The notes under the pieces were generated by a model. That model was not told where the DNA came from. It saw nothing but the letters and a program-made list of their open reading frames with translations, and searched no databases. Positions 45,049-55,053 of a stretch of DNA of 64,000 nucleotides are shown here, in pieces. A program made the translations under genes and the position numbers. Source of the stretch: Aquimarina sp. MMG016 (GTDB taxonomy: Bacteria; Bacteroidota; Bacteroidia; Flavobacteriales; Flavobacteriaceae); assembly GCF_018100805.1 (NCBI RefSeq), contig NZ_JAGJEA010000005.1:186001-250000 (forward strand), read 5' to 3'. Position 1 is the stretch's first letter, and each line of letters starts with the position of its first letter.

Positions 45049-48000
45049 TGTGTACTGTAATTAATAAATAGTCCTTACTATCAAAATTAATAATATTTAA
45101 ACCTCTAATTAATTTTTGAGATAGATTAACATTCAGTTCCGGAGCCTCAATTATACTATTTCTATCTTTTAATATTGCTCCTCCAAAACCATCAAATCTT
45201 CCGTGATATGGGATTACTCCAAAATAGTTTCCTGCCAAGAATACTTCTTGTTTACCGTCTTTATCAAAATCGTGTTTTAGCATTGATGTAATAGGAGAAA
45301 CCTGAAGCTCATTTACAAAAGGAATAAAAGAAAATTTACCATTTTGGTTTTCTAAATATCCCGATGCTAATTCATGTACTTCTAAAATAGTAGCTTCTTT
45401 CAAAATATCATTACCGAAAACTTCTTCTACCGTTTTCCCGGCAAAATCTTTATAGGTTGTAAATTTTTTGCGTAAATAATTTAACTGACCAGATAATTCA
45501 TCTAATCCCAAAGCTGTATAATATTTTCCATCTTTAGGAAGTGCCAAAATAGTTTCTGTTTTTTTATTATTATCAAAATCAGAATAATATAATCGCATTG
45601 GATAATCTGATGATGCATTAAATTTAGTATTCAATCCAAAATTACCTAATAAATAATCCTGATCACCATCATTATCGATATCGAACTCTTGTATGGACTG
45701 CCATAATCCATTGAGTCTCTTTGAAGCAATAGTTTCAGTCACATCTACTAATTCTCCTTTGTCATTTTTAAAAAAATGTGGAGACATCCATTCTCCGATA
45801 ACTATTAGATCTTTAATTCCATCATTATCAAAATCACTCCAAGTGGCATTAGTTACCATTCCAATTTGTTGAAGTTCTTTGTTTTCTTTTATTCTAAACC
45901 TTCCTTGCTCATTTATCAACACATAAGATTCAGGAATATTACCAAAATCATCAGCTACCGCATAACTACCTACAAATAAATCTAGATCTCCGTCACCATC
46001 TATATCATTTGCTTTTATAGTAGAAGTATGTTCATAAATTTCCGGAAAATCACTTTTTATCAATACTGAACCTGAGTTAATGTATAACCGATCTAATAAT
46101 GTTTTGGACGAACCCGAGATTTCTCCTCCAGCCGATGCTACAATAAGATCCTTTTTACCATCCCTATTAAAATCTTTGATCAAAGCAACTATATCTTCGC
46201 TTTGTTTGTCGGCTTCAAGCACATCAATCTGTTGTGATTCAAAACCATTTGCATTTTGAAAAAATAGTATAGAAGATTTGTTTTTTGAACTTCCGAAAAA
46301 AATATCATCTTTTCCATCTCCATTCAAATCTCCGACAGCTGTTGCAGGACCTTTATCCGAGATTTTATAGGGTATCAATTTCTGTCGGTTAAAATCTATA
46401 TAGCTATTTTCTTTATGGACATATTGTAATCCGGGAATGTTATCGACTTTTCTAAACCATCCTTTAGAATTTGGAAATATATCATCATAATCCACTGATT
46501 TTCTTTTATGTAGTAATTTGATATTCAGGGTTTGATTGGTTTTTATGTTTTCTGCTATCTGAATAGTACTATCAGGCCAAATAATTTTTAATGAATCTAT
46601 TACCTCAACATCTCCATAACCAAAATGAATAACTGGCTCTGAAGAGGACTGAAACCCCTTAGAGGTATATAATTGTTTACATTGAGCAACTCCCTGATGA
46701 TAAGATATAACCTTGGCTCCTATGCCAAATTTATTAGATGCTTTAAAACTTAACTTCAGTTTTAAAAACCTTGCTTTTTCATTAGTTTTGTTTTTATAAA
46801 AAGCAACCGGAGTATTGATATTATTAGTCACAATATCCAGATCTCCATCATTATCAAAATCAGCATAAGCGCTACCAGTAGAAATCACTTTTTCATTTGG
46901 TAACCAATTTGCAGTTTTATCTTCAAAAACTATACTTCTATTGCCTTTAAATATATAATTCTGCACAGATCCTGATGGCATAATATTAAGTGCTTCGTTA
47001 TCTACTAGTTTGGTAGTATTAAGTTTTTCTTTAATCTTATCGTTTGAAATGTATTTGATATAATCTAAATCATTTGGCCGCTTTGGTATTCCGTTAGATA
47101 TAAATATATCTTGCTCACCATCTTGATCGTAATCTGCAAATAACACTGACCAACTCCAATCTGTGGAAGCTATATCACTCATCAATGCTGTTTCTGTAAA
47201 GTATTGGCCTTTTTGGTTTATCTGAATCATATTACGAGCATACTGGTAATGATATCCCAATCTGTTGACTCTCATATTCAGCATATCAATCGTTTCATCC
47301 CCTGCAGATGCCTTAAGCACTTTTTCATCTTCGGGAGTCATATCCAGGGTTAATATATCTGTATATCCATCGTGATTGATATCTGTAACATCACTACCCA
47401 TAGAAAATCGACTGGTATGCCCAAATTTTTCTTTGAGTGCTTCTCTGAATGTGCCATCTCCATTGTTTATATAGTAATAATCATCTTCATGAAAATCATT
47501 ACTTACGTAAATATCCGTATATCCATCATTATTAAAATCTGCTGTAGCAACCCCTAATCCATATCCATTTACCCCTCCATAAATGCCTGCTTCTTCGCTT
47601 ACATCAGTATACTTATTTCCATCATTACGAAGTAACTTATCTCCGCTTTTTTTATGGCGGTTGTTTCTAATTGCTGCTTTACCAAATGAATTTTGTGTAT
47701 GTATTGCGTGATTTAAGAGATACATATCAAGGTCTCCATCATTATCATAATCAAAAAAACTGGCTGAAGTAGAATAATTCTGAAAATCTAATTCGTAGAC
47801 TGATGCTTTCTCAGTAAATGTTCCATTACCATTATTGATAAACAACTCATTTTGCCCTTGCAGGCCCTGAATTCCGGTTACGGCACAAACATAAATATCG
47901 AGATACCCATCTCCATTTACGTCAGCCATAGTTGTTCCCGTATTCCAATCTGATTTTCCTGCTACTCCAGCTTTTTTGGTAATATCTTCAAATTGAAAAT

Positions 48001-48337
48001 CTCCTTTATTGAGATATAGCTTGTTTTCACCTTGATTGGAAGTAAAAAACACATCTACCAGATCGTCATTATTAATATCTCCTACCGCTACACCAGCACC
48101 ATTATAAAAATACAGATAGTCCAGAATATTTAATTCTTCTGTAGGATTAAGTTCATTCTGAAAGGTTACCTTAGTTATTGCTGAAGGCATTTTTTCAAAC
48201 AAGGCTCCTTGCTGTAATTTTTGTTTGGAACAAGAAACTATTAACAGAGTGATTATAAAAAAAATTACTCTACGGATACCTAATAGATTCTGCACTCTTA
48301 CCCAGCAATCGTATACTATTTTTACAACCCTACTCAT
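45014..48337 (-). CDS. FG-GAP/VCBS and ASPIC/UnbV lipoprotein (third of three)
   Basis: An 1107-residue protein. After a lipoprotein signal (LIVSC, about residue 36, following an unusually long charged start) come FG-GAP/VCBS repeats with calcium-binding DxNxDG-type motifs (VGDINNDDLVDVFF, ADVNGDGYLDIYV, FDYDNDGDLDMYL and more). An ASPIC/UnbV domain follows at about residues 510-610 (FGIGAKVISYHQGVAQCKQLYTSKGFQSSSEPVIHFGYG), then a second set of FG-GAP repeats. The beta-propeller build suggests a surface binding protein. The start ATGAGTAG overlaps the upstream gene's stop by eight bases. Closest neighbour in text is the first of the three. Confidence 0.88.
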   Translation of the reverse strand: MSRVVKIVYDCWVRVQNLLGIRRVIFFIITLLIVSCSKQKLQQGALFEKMPSAITKVTFQNELNPTEELNILDYLYFYNGAGVAVGDINNDDLVDVFFTSNQGENKLYLNKGDFQFEDITKKAGVAGKSDWNTGTTMADVNGDGYLDIYVCAVTGIQGLQGQNELFINNGNGTFTEKASVYELDFQNYSTSASFFDYDNDGDLDMYLLNHAIHTQNSFGKAAIRNNRHKKSGDKLLRNDGNKYTDVSEEAGIYGGVNGYGLGVATADFNNDGYTDIYVSNDFHEDDYYYINNGDGTFREALKEKFGHTSRFSMGSDVTDINHDGYTDILTLDMTPEDEKVLKASAGDETIDMLNMRVNRLGYHYQYARNMIQINQKGQYFTETALMSDIASTDWSWSVLFADYDQDGEQDIFISNGIPKRPNDLDYIKYISNDKIKEKLNTTKLVDNEALNIMPSGSVQNYIFKGNRSIVFEDKTANWLPNEKVISTGSAYADFDNDGDLDIVTNNINTPVAFYKNKTNEKARFLKLKLSFKASNKFGIGAKVISYHQGVAQCKQLYTSKGFQSSSEPVIHFGYGDVEVIDSLKIIWPDSTIQIAENIKTNQTLNIKLLHKRKSVDYDDIFPNSKGWFRKVDNIPGLQYVHKENSYIDFNRQKLIPYKISDKGPATAVGDLNGDGKDDIFFGSSKNKSSILFFQNANGFESQQIDVLEADKQSEDIVALIKDFNRDGKKDLIVASAGGEISGSSKTLLDRLYINSGSVLIKSDFPEIYEHTSTIKANDIDGDGDLDLFVGSYAVADDFGNIPESYVLINEQGRFRIKENKELQQIGMVTNATWSDFDNDGIKDLIVIGEWMSPHFFKNDKGELVDVTETIASKRLNGLWQSIQEFDIDNDGDQDYLLGNFGLNTKFNASSDYPMRLYYSDFDNNKKTETILALPKDGKYYTALGLDELSGQLNYLRKKFTTYKDFAGKTVEEVFGNDILKEATILEVHELASGYLENQNGKFSFIPFVNELQVSPITSMLKHDFDKDGKQEVFLAGNYFGVIPYHGRFDGFGGAILKDRNSIIEAPELNVNLSQKLIRGLNIINFDSKDYLLITVHNEKAEIYEFSK

Positions 48338-51300
48338 TAAGTTTAAAGATCTTTGGTTCTTGATTATTAATAACAGTCACCAGATATCTATCGCCAGACT
48401 TATTTGTCATCCATCGCATGGCTTTTACTTCCCCTTCTACCTGAAATCCTGAAGATTTTTGATCTATAAACCCACCCTTTCCATCGTTAAGTAATACATT
48501 ACCTCTGCTAGCATCCAATCTGGAAAACTGAGGTTTAAAATTGTAGTTATTTCCTCCTAAAATGAGATCTATAAATCCATCGTTGTTAAGATCTATGGTT
48601 TCGATATCGCACACACAGGATAATTGTACTTCTTTTGGTAATTGTTTAATCCTAAAATTTCCTTCCCCATTATTGTAAGCAACCATACTCGAAAAATTGT
48701 TCACTGTTCTTACTGTGGCTTTATCTAAAGTTTCTTTAGAGAATAATTCATCAATAGCTTTTGTAGCATATTCCGAATATTTCAGGTTTTGCTTTTTTAG
48801 TGAGTTAATTTGTCCTGTGATTTCGTTTTTAAGATGTATAGGAACATCTCTACCATTTATGGTCTGGGTAACTATTTGCTCCATAGTTCCGTTATTGTCG
48901 AAATCACTAATATACATTTTTGATGGTCTGGATTCATCTACCTGATAAATCGCATTTAACCCTCTATTGCCCAACACCAGGTCAATATCCCCGTCATTAT
49001 CAAGATCTTTGGCTTCTATGGTATTAAACCATCCGGAAATACTCTCCATATTGGTACTCAGCTGAGTTAATGTATTTCCATCATTGGTAAATATTTTTGG
49101 AGCCATCCAATCTCCTACCAGAAGCAGGTCTTTTTTACGATCTTCATTAACATCCTCCCAAACAGCATCCGTTACCATACCAACTTCTTTTAAACCTGGA
49201 GCTTTTATAGCAGTTATGTCCCTAAAATTTCCTTTCCCATCATTTTCTATTAAATAATTCTGAGGAGAAGTTCCATACATCCCAACAACACTCTGACTAC
49301 CAATAAATAAATCTATATCTCCATCCTGATCATAATCATAAGCTGCCATGGTAGATATATTTGTATTTGTGGCCTTGATGATTCCCCCTCTGGAAAAATT
49401 TCCTTTACCATCATTAACATAATATCTAACTCCTGTTCTAGCTCCTTTATAATTACCGCCAGATCCTATAATGAGATCCAAGTCTTTATCTCCATCAACG
49501 TCTTCTAATACTGCTACTGTATCTTCAAAAGCTTCCTCGGTTTCGAATGTTCCCGGTATTAGTTTACCAGAAGTGTTTTGTAGATATAGCTTCCCTTTTT
49601 GTTTAAATGCCCCTCCTATAAAAACATCATCATTACCATCATTATTAACATCTCCTATTGCCAGGGCTGGTCCTTCTCTGGATTGCATTTTATAAATTAA
49701 CCCTTCATAATCAAAATCAACATATGGATCTTCTTTATGCGATTCTATGGAATGTGTTACTGTTTCAAAATAAGCAGTTTTAGACTTAGGATTATTTTTA
49801 TAAACCTCTATTGCATCTTTTTCATTCAACTCGATTAAGGTATTTAAAGAAATATCAGTCAACACTTGAGTTTTACCAGTTGGATATATTATTCGTAAAG
49901 AATCTGTTTTTTTAGTTTTACCTAAACCAATGGTCATTGTATATTCTACTGAAGACTGAAAGCCTCTGGTAGGTATTAATTCTTGCCTTAAGATTTCTTC
50001 TTCAGAATACACTTCCACAACACTTCCTATCCCAAAAGTATTTTTGCCTTTCCCTTTTACCTTTATCTTAAGGTAATTATTCTCTTTGCCTTCGCTATTA
50101 TTTTTATAAATGGAAACAGGCATATTAAAATTATTGATAATCAAATCAAGGTCGCCGTCATTGTCTAAATCTCCATACGCTGATCCATTAGAAAATGTGG
50201 GTTCATCAAAACCCCAGTCACTTGTGGTATTATTGAAAGTAAGGTCTCCATTATTCCTAAATGCATAGTTAGGAATTGGCGTAGATGGCATCTTATTAAT
50301 AATTGAATCCACTTCCTCTTTTTTACCTGTTAATGTCATTTTCTGTATGATATCGTTAGCAAAAAAATTCATAAAATCTTGATTGGTTAAGTCATGATAA
50401 ATACCATTACTCACATAAATATCTCTATATCCATCATTATCCATATCAAAAAGTAGGGCTCCCCAGCTCCAATCTGTTTTTGCCACACCACTATACAGTG
50501 CTATTTCTGAAAAGGTATTATCTCCATTATTAAATTGCAAAGAGTTTTGCATATACTGATTATAGAAATCTCTGCTTTTTTTTAATTGATACACATCATA
50601 GGTTTCGAAAGCTGTAGTCTCTTTTAGTCGTTGATCATCTTCCGGAAGCATGTCGGTTACAAAAATCTCAGGATATCCATCATTATTAATATCTGCCATA
50701 TCAGCCCCCATAGATGAAATACTCAAATGTTTTACCCAGTCTTTTATTTCTTCATCAAAAGTTCCGTCTCCTTTGTTGATGTATAGGTAATCTCTTTCAT
50801 AGAAATCATTAGACACATATATATCCGGAAGTAAATCTTTATTAACATCTCCAATGGTAACTCCTAATCCGAATCCAATAAGACTACCATATATACCTGC
50901 TTCTACACTAACATCTGTAAATACTCCATTATCATTTCTAAGCAATTTATCTCCACCTCCTTTAAGGATATCGGGAATATCCCAGTCCTCTGCTCTCAGA
51001 TTACGTTTGTTCACAAATCCAAGACTACTCACTGGTATAAAACTATTGTTGAGAATATATACGTCTAGATCGCCATCGAGATCATAATCAAAAAAGGCAG
51101 CATGCGTGGTAAACCCACTATCCGCTAAATTAAAATCAGTTGCTTTTTCAGTAAAGGTTAAATCTCCATTATTAATGAATAATTCGTTTTTTTGATCATC
51201 TCCTTCTGCATTACCAGCATTGCACACATAGATATCCAAAAAACCATCTGCGTTAATATCAACCATTACCACTCCTGTTGACCAAGAATTCTTGCCTAGG

Positions 51301-51635
51301 GTTCCAGAGCCGGAAGATATATCTTCGAATATGAAATTTCCTTTATTCAGATATAACTTGTTATCTCCTCTATTAGCCGTTAGATATACATCCGGTAACC
51401 CATCATTATTGATATCTCCAATTGCAACCCCACCACCATTATAGAAGTTCCTATATTTGAATATATTAAAATCCCTCTCGTTATGTACCGTATTTGTAAA
51501 ATTAACTCCTGTAGTTTCAGGAGATAACTTTGTGAATAAAGTTTCTTTATCTACAATAACTTCTACCTCATTATTTTTCTTATCACAAGAGATTAGAAGT
51601 AATAGTATGAAACAACCATATATTAATTTGTTCAT
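48330..51635 (-). CDS. FG-GAP/VCBS and ASPIC/UnbV lipoprotein (second of three)
   Basis: An 1101-residue protein with a short lipoprotein signal (LIYGCFILLLLISC) and the same architecture as its neighbours: N-terminal FG-GAP repeats (IGDINNDGLPDVYL, VDINADGFLDIYV, FDYDLDGDLDVYI), an ASPIC/UnbV domain near residues 510-590 (FGIGSVVEVYSEEEILRQELIPTRGFQSSVEYTMTIGLG), and C-terminal repeats (VEDVDGDKDLDLIIGSGGN, KDLDNDGDIDLVLGNRG). The text in the first 200 residues differs more from the other two than they do from each other, so the copies are not recent duplicates. Its start lies one base after the stop of the upstream gene. Confidence 0.88.
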   Translation of the reverse strand: MNKLIYGCFILLLLISCDKKNNEVEVIVDKETLFTKLSPETTGVNFTNTVHNERDFNIFKYRNFYNGGGVAIGDINNDGLPDVYLTANRGDNKLYLNKGNFIFEDISSGSGTLGKNSWSTGVVMVDINADGFLDIYVCNAGNAEGDDQKNELFINNGDLTFTEKATDFNLADSGFTTHAAFFDYDLDGDLDVYILNNSFIPVSSLGFVNKRNLRAEDWDIPDILKGGGDKLLRNDNGVFTDVSVEAGIYGSLIGFGLGVTIGDVNKDLLPDIYVSNDFYERDYLYINKGDGTFDEEIKDWVKHLSISSMGADMADINNDGYPEIFVTDMLPEDDQRLKETTAFETYDVYQLKKSRDFYNQYMQNSLQFNNGDNTFSEIALYSGVAKTDWSWGALLFDMDNDGYRDIYVSNGIYHDLTNQDFMNFFANDIIQKMTLTGKKEEVDSIINKMPSTPIPNYAFRNNGDLTFNNTTSDWGFDEPTFSNGSAYGDLDNDGDLDLIINNFNMPVSIYKNNSEGKENNYLKIKVKGKGKNTFGIGSVVEVYSEEEILRQELIPTRGFQSSVEYTMTIGLGKTKKTDSLRIIYPTGKTQVLTDISLNTLIELNEKDAIEVYKNNPKSKTAYFETVTHSIESHKEDPYVDFDYEGLIYKMQSREGPALAIGDVNNDGNDDVFIGGAFKQKGKLYLQNTSGKLIPGTFETEEAFEDTVAVLEDVDGDKDLDLIIGSGGNYKGARTGVRYYVNDGKGNFSRGGIIKATNTNISTMAAYDYDQDGDIDLFIGSQSVVGMYGTSPQNYLIENDGKGNFRDITAIKAPGLKEVGMVTDAVWEDVNEDRKKDLLLVGDWMAPKIFTNDGNTLTQLSTNMESISGWFNTIEAKDLDNDGDIDLVLGNRGLNAIYQVDESRPSKMYISDFDNNGTMEQIVTQTINGRDVPIHLKNEITGQINSLKKQNLKYSEYATKAIDELFSKETLDKATVRTVNNFSSMVAYNNGEGNFRIKQLPKEVQLSCVCDIETIDLNNDGFIDLILGGNNYNFKPQFSRLDASRGNVLLNDGKGGFIDQKSSGFQVEGEVKAMRWMTNKSGDRYLVTVINNQEPKIFKLNE

Positions 51636-51636
51636 T

Positions 51637-54600
51637 TTATTCTTTGATTTTTTTTACCACTTGAAGGCTATCATTATTCACTCCAAATAAAAAATATTCT
51701 TGTTCATTAACTTTTATCTTTTTTATTGTCCTAACGGCTCCCTGAACACTAAACCCGCTATTAATATTACTTTTGAAATTTCCTTTTTGATCATTTATCA
51801 ATAATGTGCCGTAAGAGGCATCCAATCTACTTAATTGTGTATTAATCTCATAAGTATTACCTCCAAGAAGAATATCCTGATGTCCATCATTATTTACATC
51901 ATTAATCAAAATACTATGTACCGATGATAGCTGAGCATCCCAAGGGAGTGTGTGAGCAACAAAATTGAGATCGCCTTTGTTTTCGAAATATGTCGTTTGT
52001 AAGGTGAAAACCTCTTTTTTACGTGCATTATCTATTTTTGATTTGAGAAAATAATCATTGAAATCTGCTTTCGCAAAAGCATTATAGGAAAGAAACTGTT
52101 TGTTAAGTGCTGGTATTTGTTTAGACAATTCATCTTTGGTAGCAATAGGAGTTTCTTTTCCCTCATAAAAATAAGTTACAATAGGATCAACTCTCCCATT
52201 ATCATCAAAATCATTTAGATACAACTGTATAGGCTTTTCTATTGATGCCGATAGGCGGCTATTCAATCCCCAATTACCGGCAATAATATCTAGGTCTCCA
52301 TCATTATCCATATCTTTAATTTCGATACAATTCCACCAACCATTGGTGTTCTGTAACGATAGATTATCATCTTTCTTAAAATTACTATTACCATTATTGA
52401 TTAGTATTGTGATTGGCATATAATGTCCTGCTAATATTAGGTCCTGGTAATTATCATTATTAACATCTACAAATTTAGCGTCGTATACTTGTCCAATTAA
52501 AGATAAATCAGGTGCGGTATCAGAGGTAACCTCTCTAAAATTACCATTACCGTCATTATTATAAAGATAGTTTTTTGGTGTTACCCCATATTTTCCAGGC
52601 ACACTATTACTACCTATAAAAACATCTTGATCACCATCGTTATCTATATCTGATGCAATAACTACTGAAGCATTTATTTCTATATCTGGAAAAGCTTTTT
52701 CTTTTTTAGTAAATATCCCATCGTCATTTATGAATAGTTTGGGAGAAGTTTGATATCCAGAATAGTTTTCGTTACCTCCATAACCAATAAGAACATCCAA
52801 ATCCCCATCTCCATCTGTATCAAAGAAACATTGATCTACATCTTCATAACGTTTATTTGATTCAAAATTTGGTTGATCACTCTTTATAAAATCACCAGAA
52901 GGTTGTTGTAAAAACATTCTTGGAGTTTTAAACCTCCCTCCTGGGATATATACATCTTCAAATCCATCATTATTTATATCTTCCACCGAGAGATGAGGCC
53001 CTTCATTTGAACTGGCGTATGGAGCTAAAGGTTCTACACTAAAATCTTTAGTTTCATAATCTTGGTGTTTGAATTTAATAGTTAGCGAATCGTTTCTTAA
53101 AAAAGTAAGAGATTCCTCAACTGAACCAGCATAAAGTGAACCTATATCCTTACTCAGGGAAATAGTAGAGTTTATCTGGATGTCTTTATGTATAGATATA
53201 TCACCACCTGGCCAATCTATTACTATCGAATCTACAACAGCAGTATTATTCAATCCGAAATGTAAAATTGGGGGAACTGATGATAAATATCCTCGGGTAG
53301 TATACATTTCTGAAACTTGAAGACCCTTTTTTGTATAAACAGTTGCTTTCGCTCCTATTGCGTTAAGGTTATTTTTGGTTCCTTTTAATTTTATTTTTAT
53401 ATAATTACTATTTCCTATTCGTTTGTCGGATTCGTTTTCATATATGAATGCTCTCTCATTAATATTATTAACAACAAGGTCTAAATCTCCATCATTATCT
53501 AAATCTGAATACACAGCACCATTGCTATAAGATGGTATCTCTTCTGACCAATTACCAAACATATTCTTAAAAGTTAAATCCCCTTGGTTCCTATAAAAAT
53601 AGTTACTTGTCTTTTTACTAGGTAGTTCATTAATCAATGCCATATCTTCATTGGTCATTCCTTGATTTATTCGCTTTTGGATATTATCATTGGCTATAAA
53701 GCTTATAAAATCCATATCATTAGTTGCCCCCTTAATTCCGTTAGAAATAAAAATATCCTTGAACCCATCGTTATCATAATCTGCCATTAATGGAGTCCAG
53801 CTCCATTCTGTAGCTGCTATACCTGAAAACAATGCAATTTCACTAAAAGTGGAGTTACCCCTATTCAACTGTAATGCATTTTGCATATATTGTGGTTGAT
53901 ATCCATTTTTTAGATACTGATTATAAATTGAATAGGTATACTCAGTACCAGACGATTTATAGGTTGACAAGTCTTCCGGTAGCATATCCAAGGATAGAAT
54001 ATCACTAAATCCATCATTATTTATATCCGCAATATCTACTCCCATGGTATAATGAGAGGTGTGTTGTATATTCTGTAGGGTATTGCTAATTAGTTCTTTA
54101 AATGTGCCGTCTTTTTGGTTGATATATAAATAATCATTTTCAAAAAAGTCATTCCCTACATATATATCAGGATATGTATCATTATTAATATCACTGATTG
54201 CTATACCCAGTCCATATCCTATAGCGCCTTGAAATATTCCTGATTCTACAGAAATATCTTTATATAATCCGTTATCATTTTCATATAGCCGATCTCCAGA
54301 AAGTGAATCTATTTGTTTTCGTTTAGCTCCTCTTCCATAAGTCCGATTAGGATGAACAGAATGATTTAACAAATACATATCCAAATCTCCATCTTTATCA
54401 TAATCAAAAAAAACAGCTTGAGTTGAAAAACTAATAATATCTAAATTATATTTTAATGCTTCTTCTTTAAAAACTGGAAGACCATCGTTATCAATTCCTT
54501 GATTTACAAACAACTTGTTTTTACCTTTTATACCTCTATAATTACCTACTTTACAAACATAAATATCCAGTAAACCATCATTATTGATATCAACGGTAGT

Positions 54601-54954
54601 AACACCAGTAGACCAACCGTTATTATCTTTTAATATTTCCGGAGTTACCTCTTTGAATCGAAAATTCTTTTGATTTATGTATAACTGATTTTCATTTTGG
54701 TTGGACACAAAATAAAGGTCCTGCCAACCATCACCATTAAAATCCCCTGCTGCTATACCTGAGCCATTATAATAATATAAATAGGTAAGAATATTAAGTT
54801 CCGGGGTATCTTTTAACTCATTAACAAAAGATATACCTGTTTCAGATTCTGATAAGAGGTTAAAAAGATATGTTTTCTTTTCTCTTTTACACGATATCAG
54901 GAGCGTAAAACAAAAGACTATTATTATACTGATATTTTTAAAAGGGGTATTCAA
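51637..54954 (-). CDS. FG-GAP/VCBS and ASPIC/UnbV lipoprotein (first of three)
   Basis: An 1105-residue protein with a lipoprotein signal (IIVFCFTLLISC), N-terminal FG-GAP/VCBS repeats (AGDFNGDGWQDLYF, VDINNDGLLDIYV, FDYDKDGDLDMYLL), an ASPIC/UnbV domain about residues 510-590 (NAIGAKATVYTKKGLQVSEMYTTRGYLSSVPPILHFGLN), and a second repeat region (DTDGDGDLDVLIGYGGN, DMDNDGDLDIIAGNWG). It follows the SusD gene after 99 bases that hold a strong hairpin. Surface-exposed lipoprotein is the likely location. The ligand is unknown; carbohydrate or protein binding are both possible. Confidence 0.88.
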   Translation of the reverse strand: MNTPFKNISIIIVFCFTLLISCKREKKTYLFNLLSESETGISFVNELKDTPELNILTYLYYYNGSGIAAGDFNGDGWQDLYFVSNQNENQLYINQKNFRFKEVTPEILKDNNGWSTGVTTVDINNDGLLDIYVCKVGNYRGIKGKNKLFVNQGIDNDGLPVFKEEALKYNLDIISFSTQAVFFDYDKDGDLDMYLLNHSVHPNRTYGRGAKRKQIDSLSGDRLYENDNGLYKDISVESGIFQGAIGYGLGIAISDINNDTYPDIYVGNDFFENDYLYINQKDGTFKELISNTLQNIQHTSHYTMGVDIADINNDGFSDILSLDMLPEDLSTYKSSGTEYTYSIYNQYLKNGYQPQYMQNALQLNRGNSTFSEIALFSGIAATEWSWTPLMADYDNDGFKDIFISNGIKGATNDMDFISFIANDNIQKRINQGMTNEDMALINELPSKKTSNYFYRNQGDLTFKNMFGNWSEEIPSYSNGAVYSDLDNDGDLDLVVNNINERAFIYENESDKRIGNSNYIKIKLKGTKNNLNAIGAKATVYTKKGLQVSEMYTTRGYLSSVPPILHFGLNNTAVVDSIVIDWPGGDISIHKDIQINSTISLSKDIGSLYAGSVEESLTFLRNDSLTIKFKHQDYETKDFSVEPLAPYASSNEGPHLSVEDINNDGFEDVYIPGGRFKTPRMFLQQPSGDFIKSDQPNFESNKRYEDVDQCFFDTDGDGDLDVLIGYGGNENYSGYQTSPKLFINDDGIFTKKEKAFPDIEINASVVIASDIDNDGDQDVFIGSNSVPGKYGVTPKNYLYNNDGNGNFREVTSDTAPDLSLIGQVYDAKFVDVNNDNYQDLILAGHYMPITILINNGNSNFKKDDNLSLQNTNGWWNCIEIKDMDNDGDLDIIAGNWGLNSRLSASIEKPIQLYLNDFDDNGRVDPIVTYFYEGKETPIATKDELSKQIPALNKQFLSYNAFAKADFNDYFLKSKIDNARKKEVFTLQTTYFENKGDLNFVAHTLPWDAQLSSVHSILINDVNNDGHQDILLGGNTYEINTQLSRLDASYGTLLINDQKGNFKSNINSGFSVQGAVRTIKKIKVNEQEYFLFGVNNDSLQVVKKIKE

Positions 54955-54996
54955 TCTAATCTTTTAAATAAATAATTAAATCTAGTAAATTAATTA

Positions 54997-55026
54997 GTAG
55001 AGCCCCTCAATACTGAAGGGCTCTAC
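54997..55026 (-). other. RNA hairpin between susD and the VCBS genes
   Basis: Outer stem GTAGAGCCC (54997-55005) with GGGCTCTAC (55018-55026), one intermediate pair, then three further pairs and a four-base loop. In the minus-strand RNA the odd pair is G-U, giving a 13-pair stem; on the plus strand it would be a C-A mismatch. This favours function in the transcript of these genes, as an attenuator or mRNA-stability element. No long U-run follows. Confidence 0.7.
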
Positions 55027-55053
55027 CAAAAAACACTTATTCAAATTAAATCT

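Noticed and set aside
45014-54954. Repeated DNA text such as ccatcattatt in the VCBS genes, resembling a repeat array
   Set aside because: The copies are irregular in spacing and sequence and encode the Asp/Asn-rich calcium-binding loops of the propeller repeats. There are no regular spacers, so it is not CRISPR.
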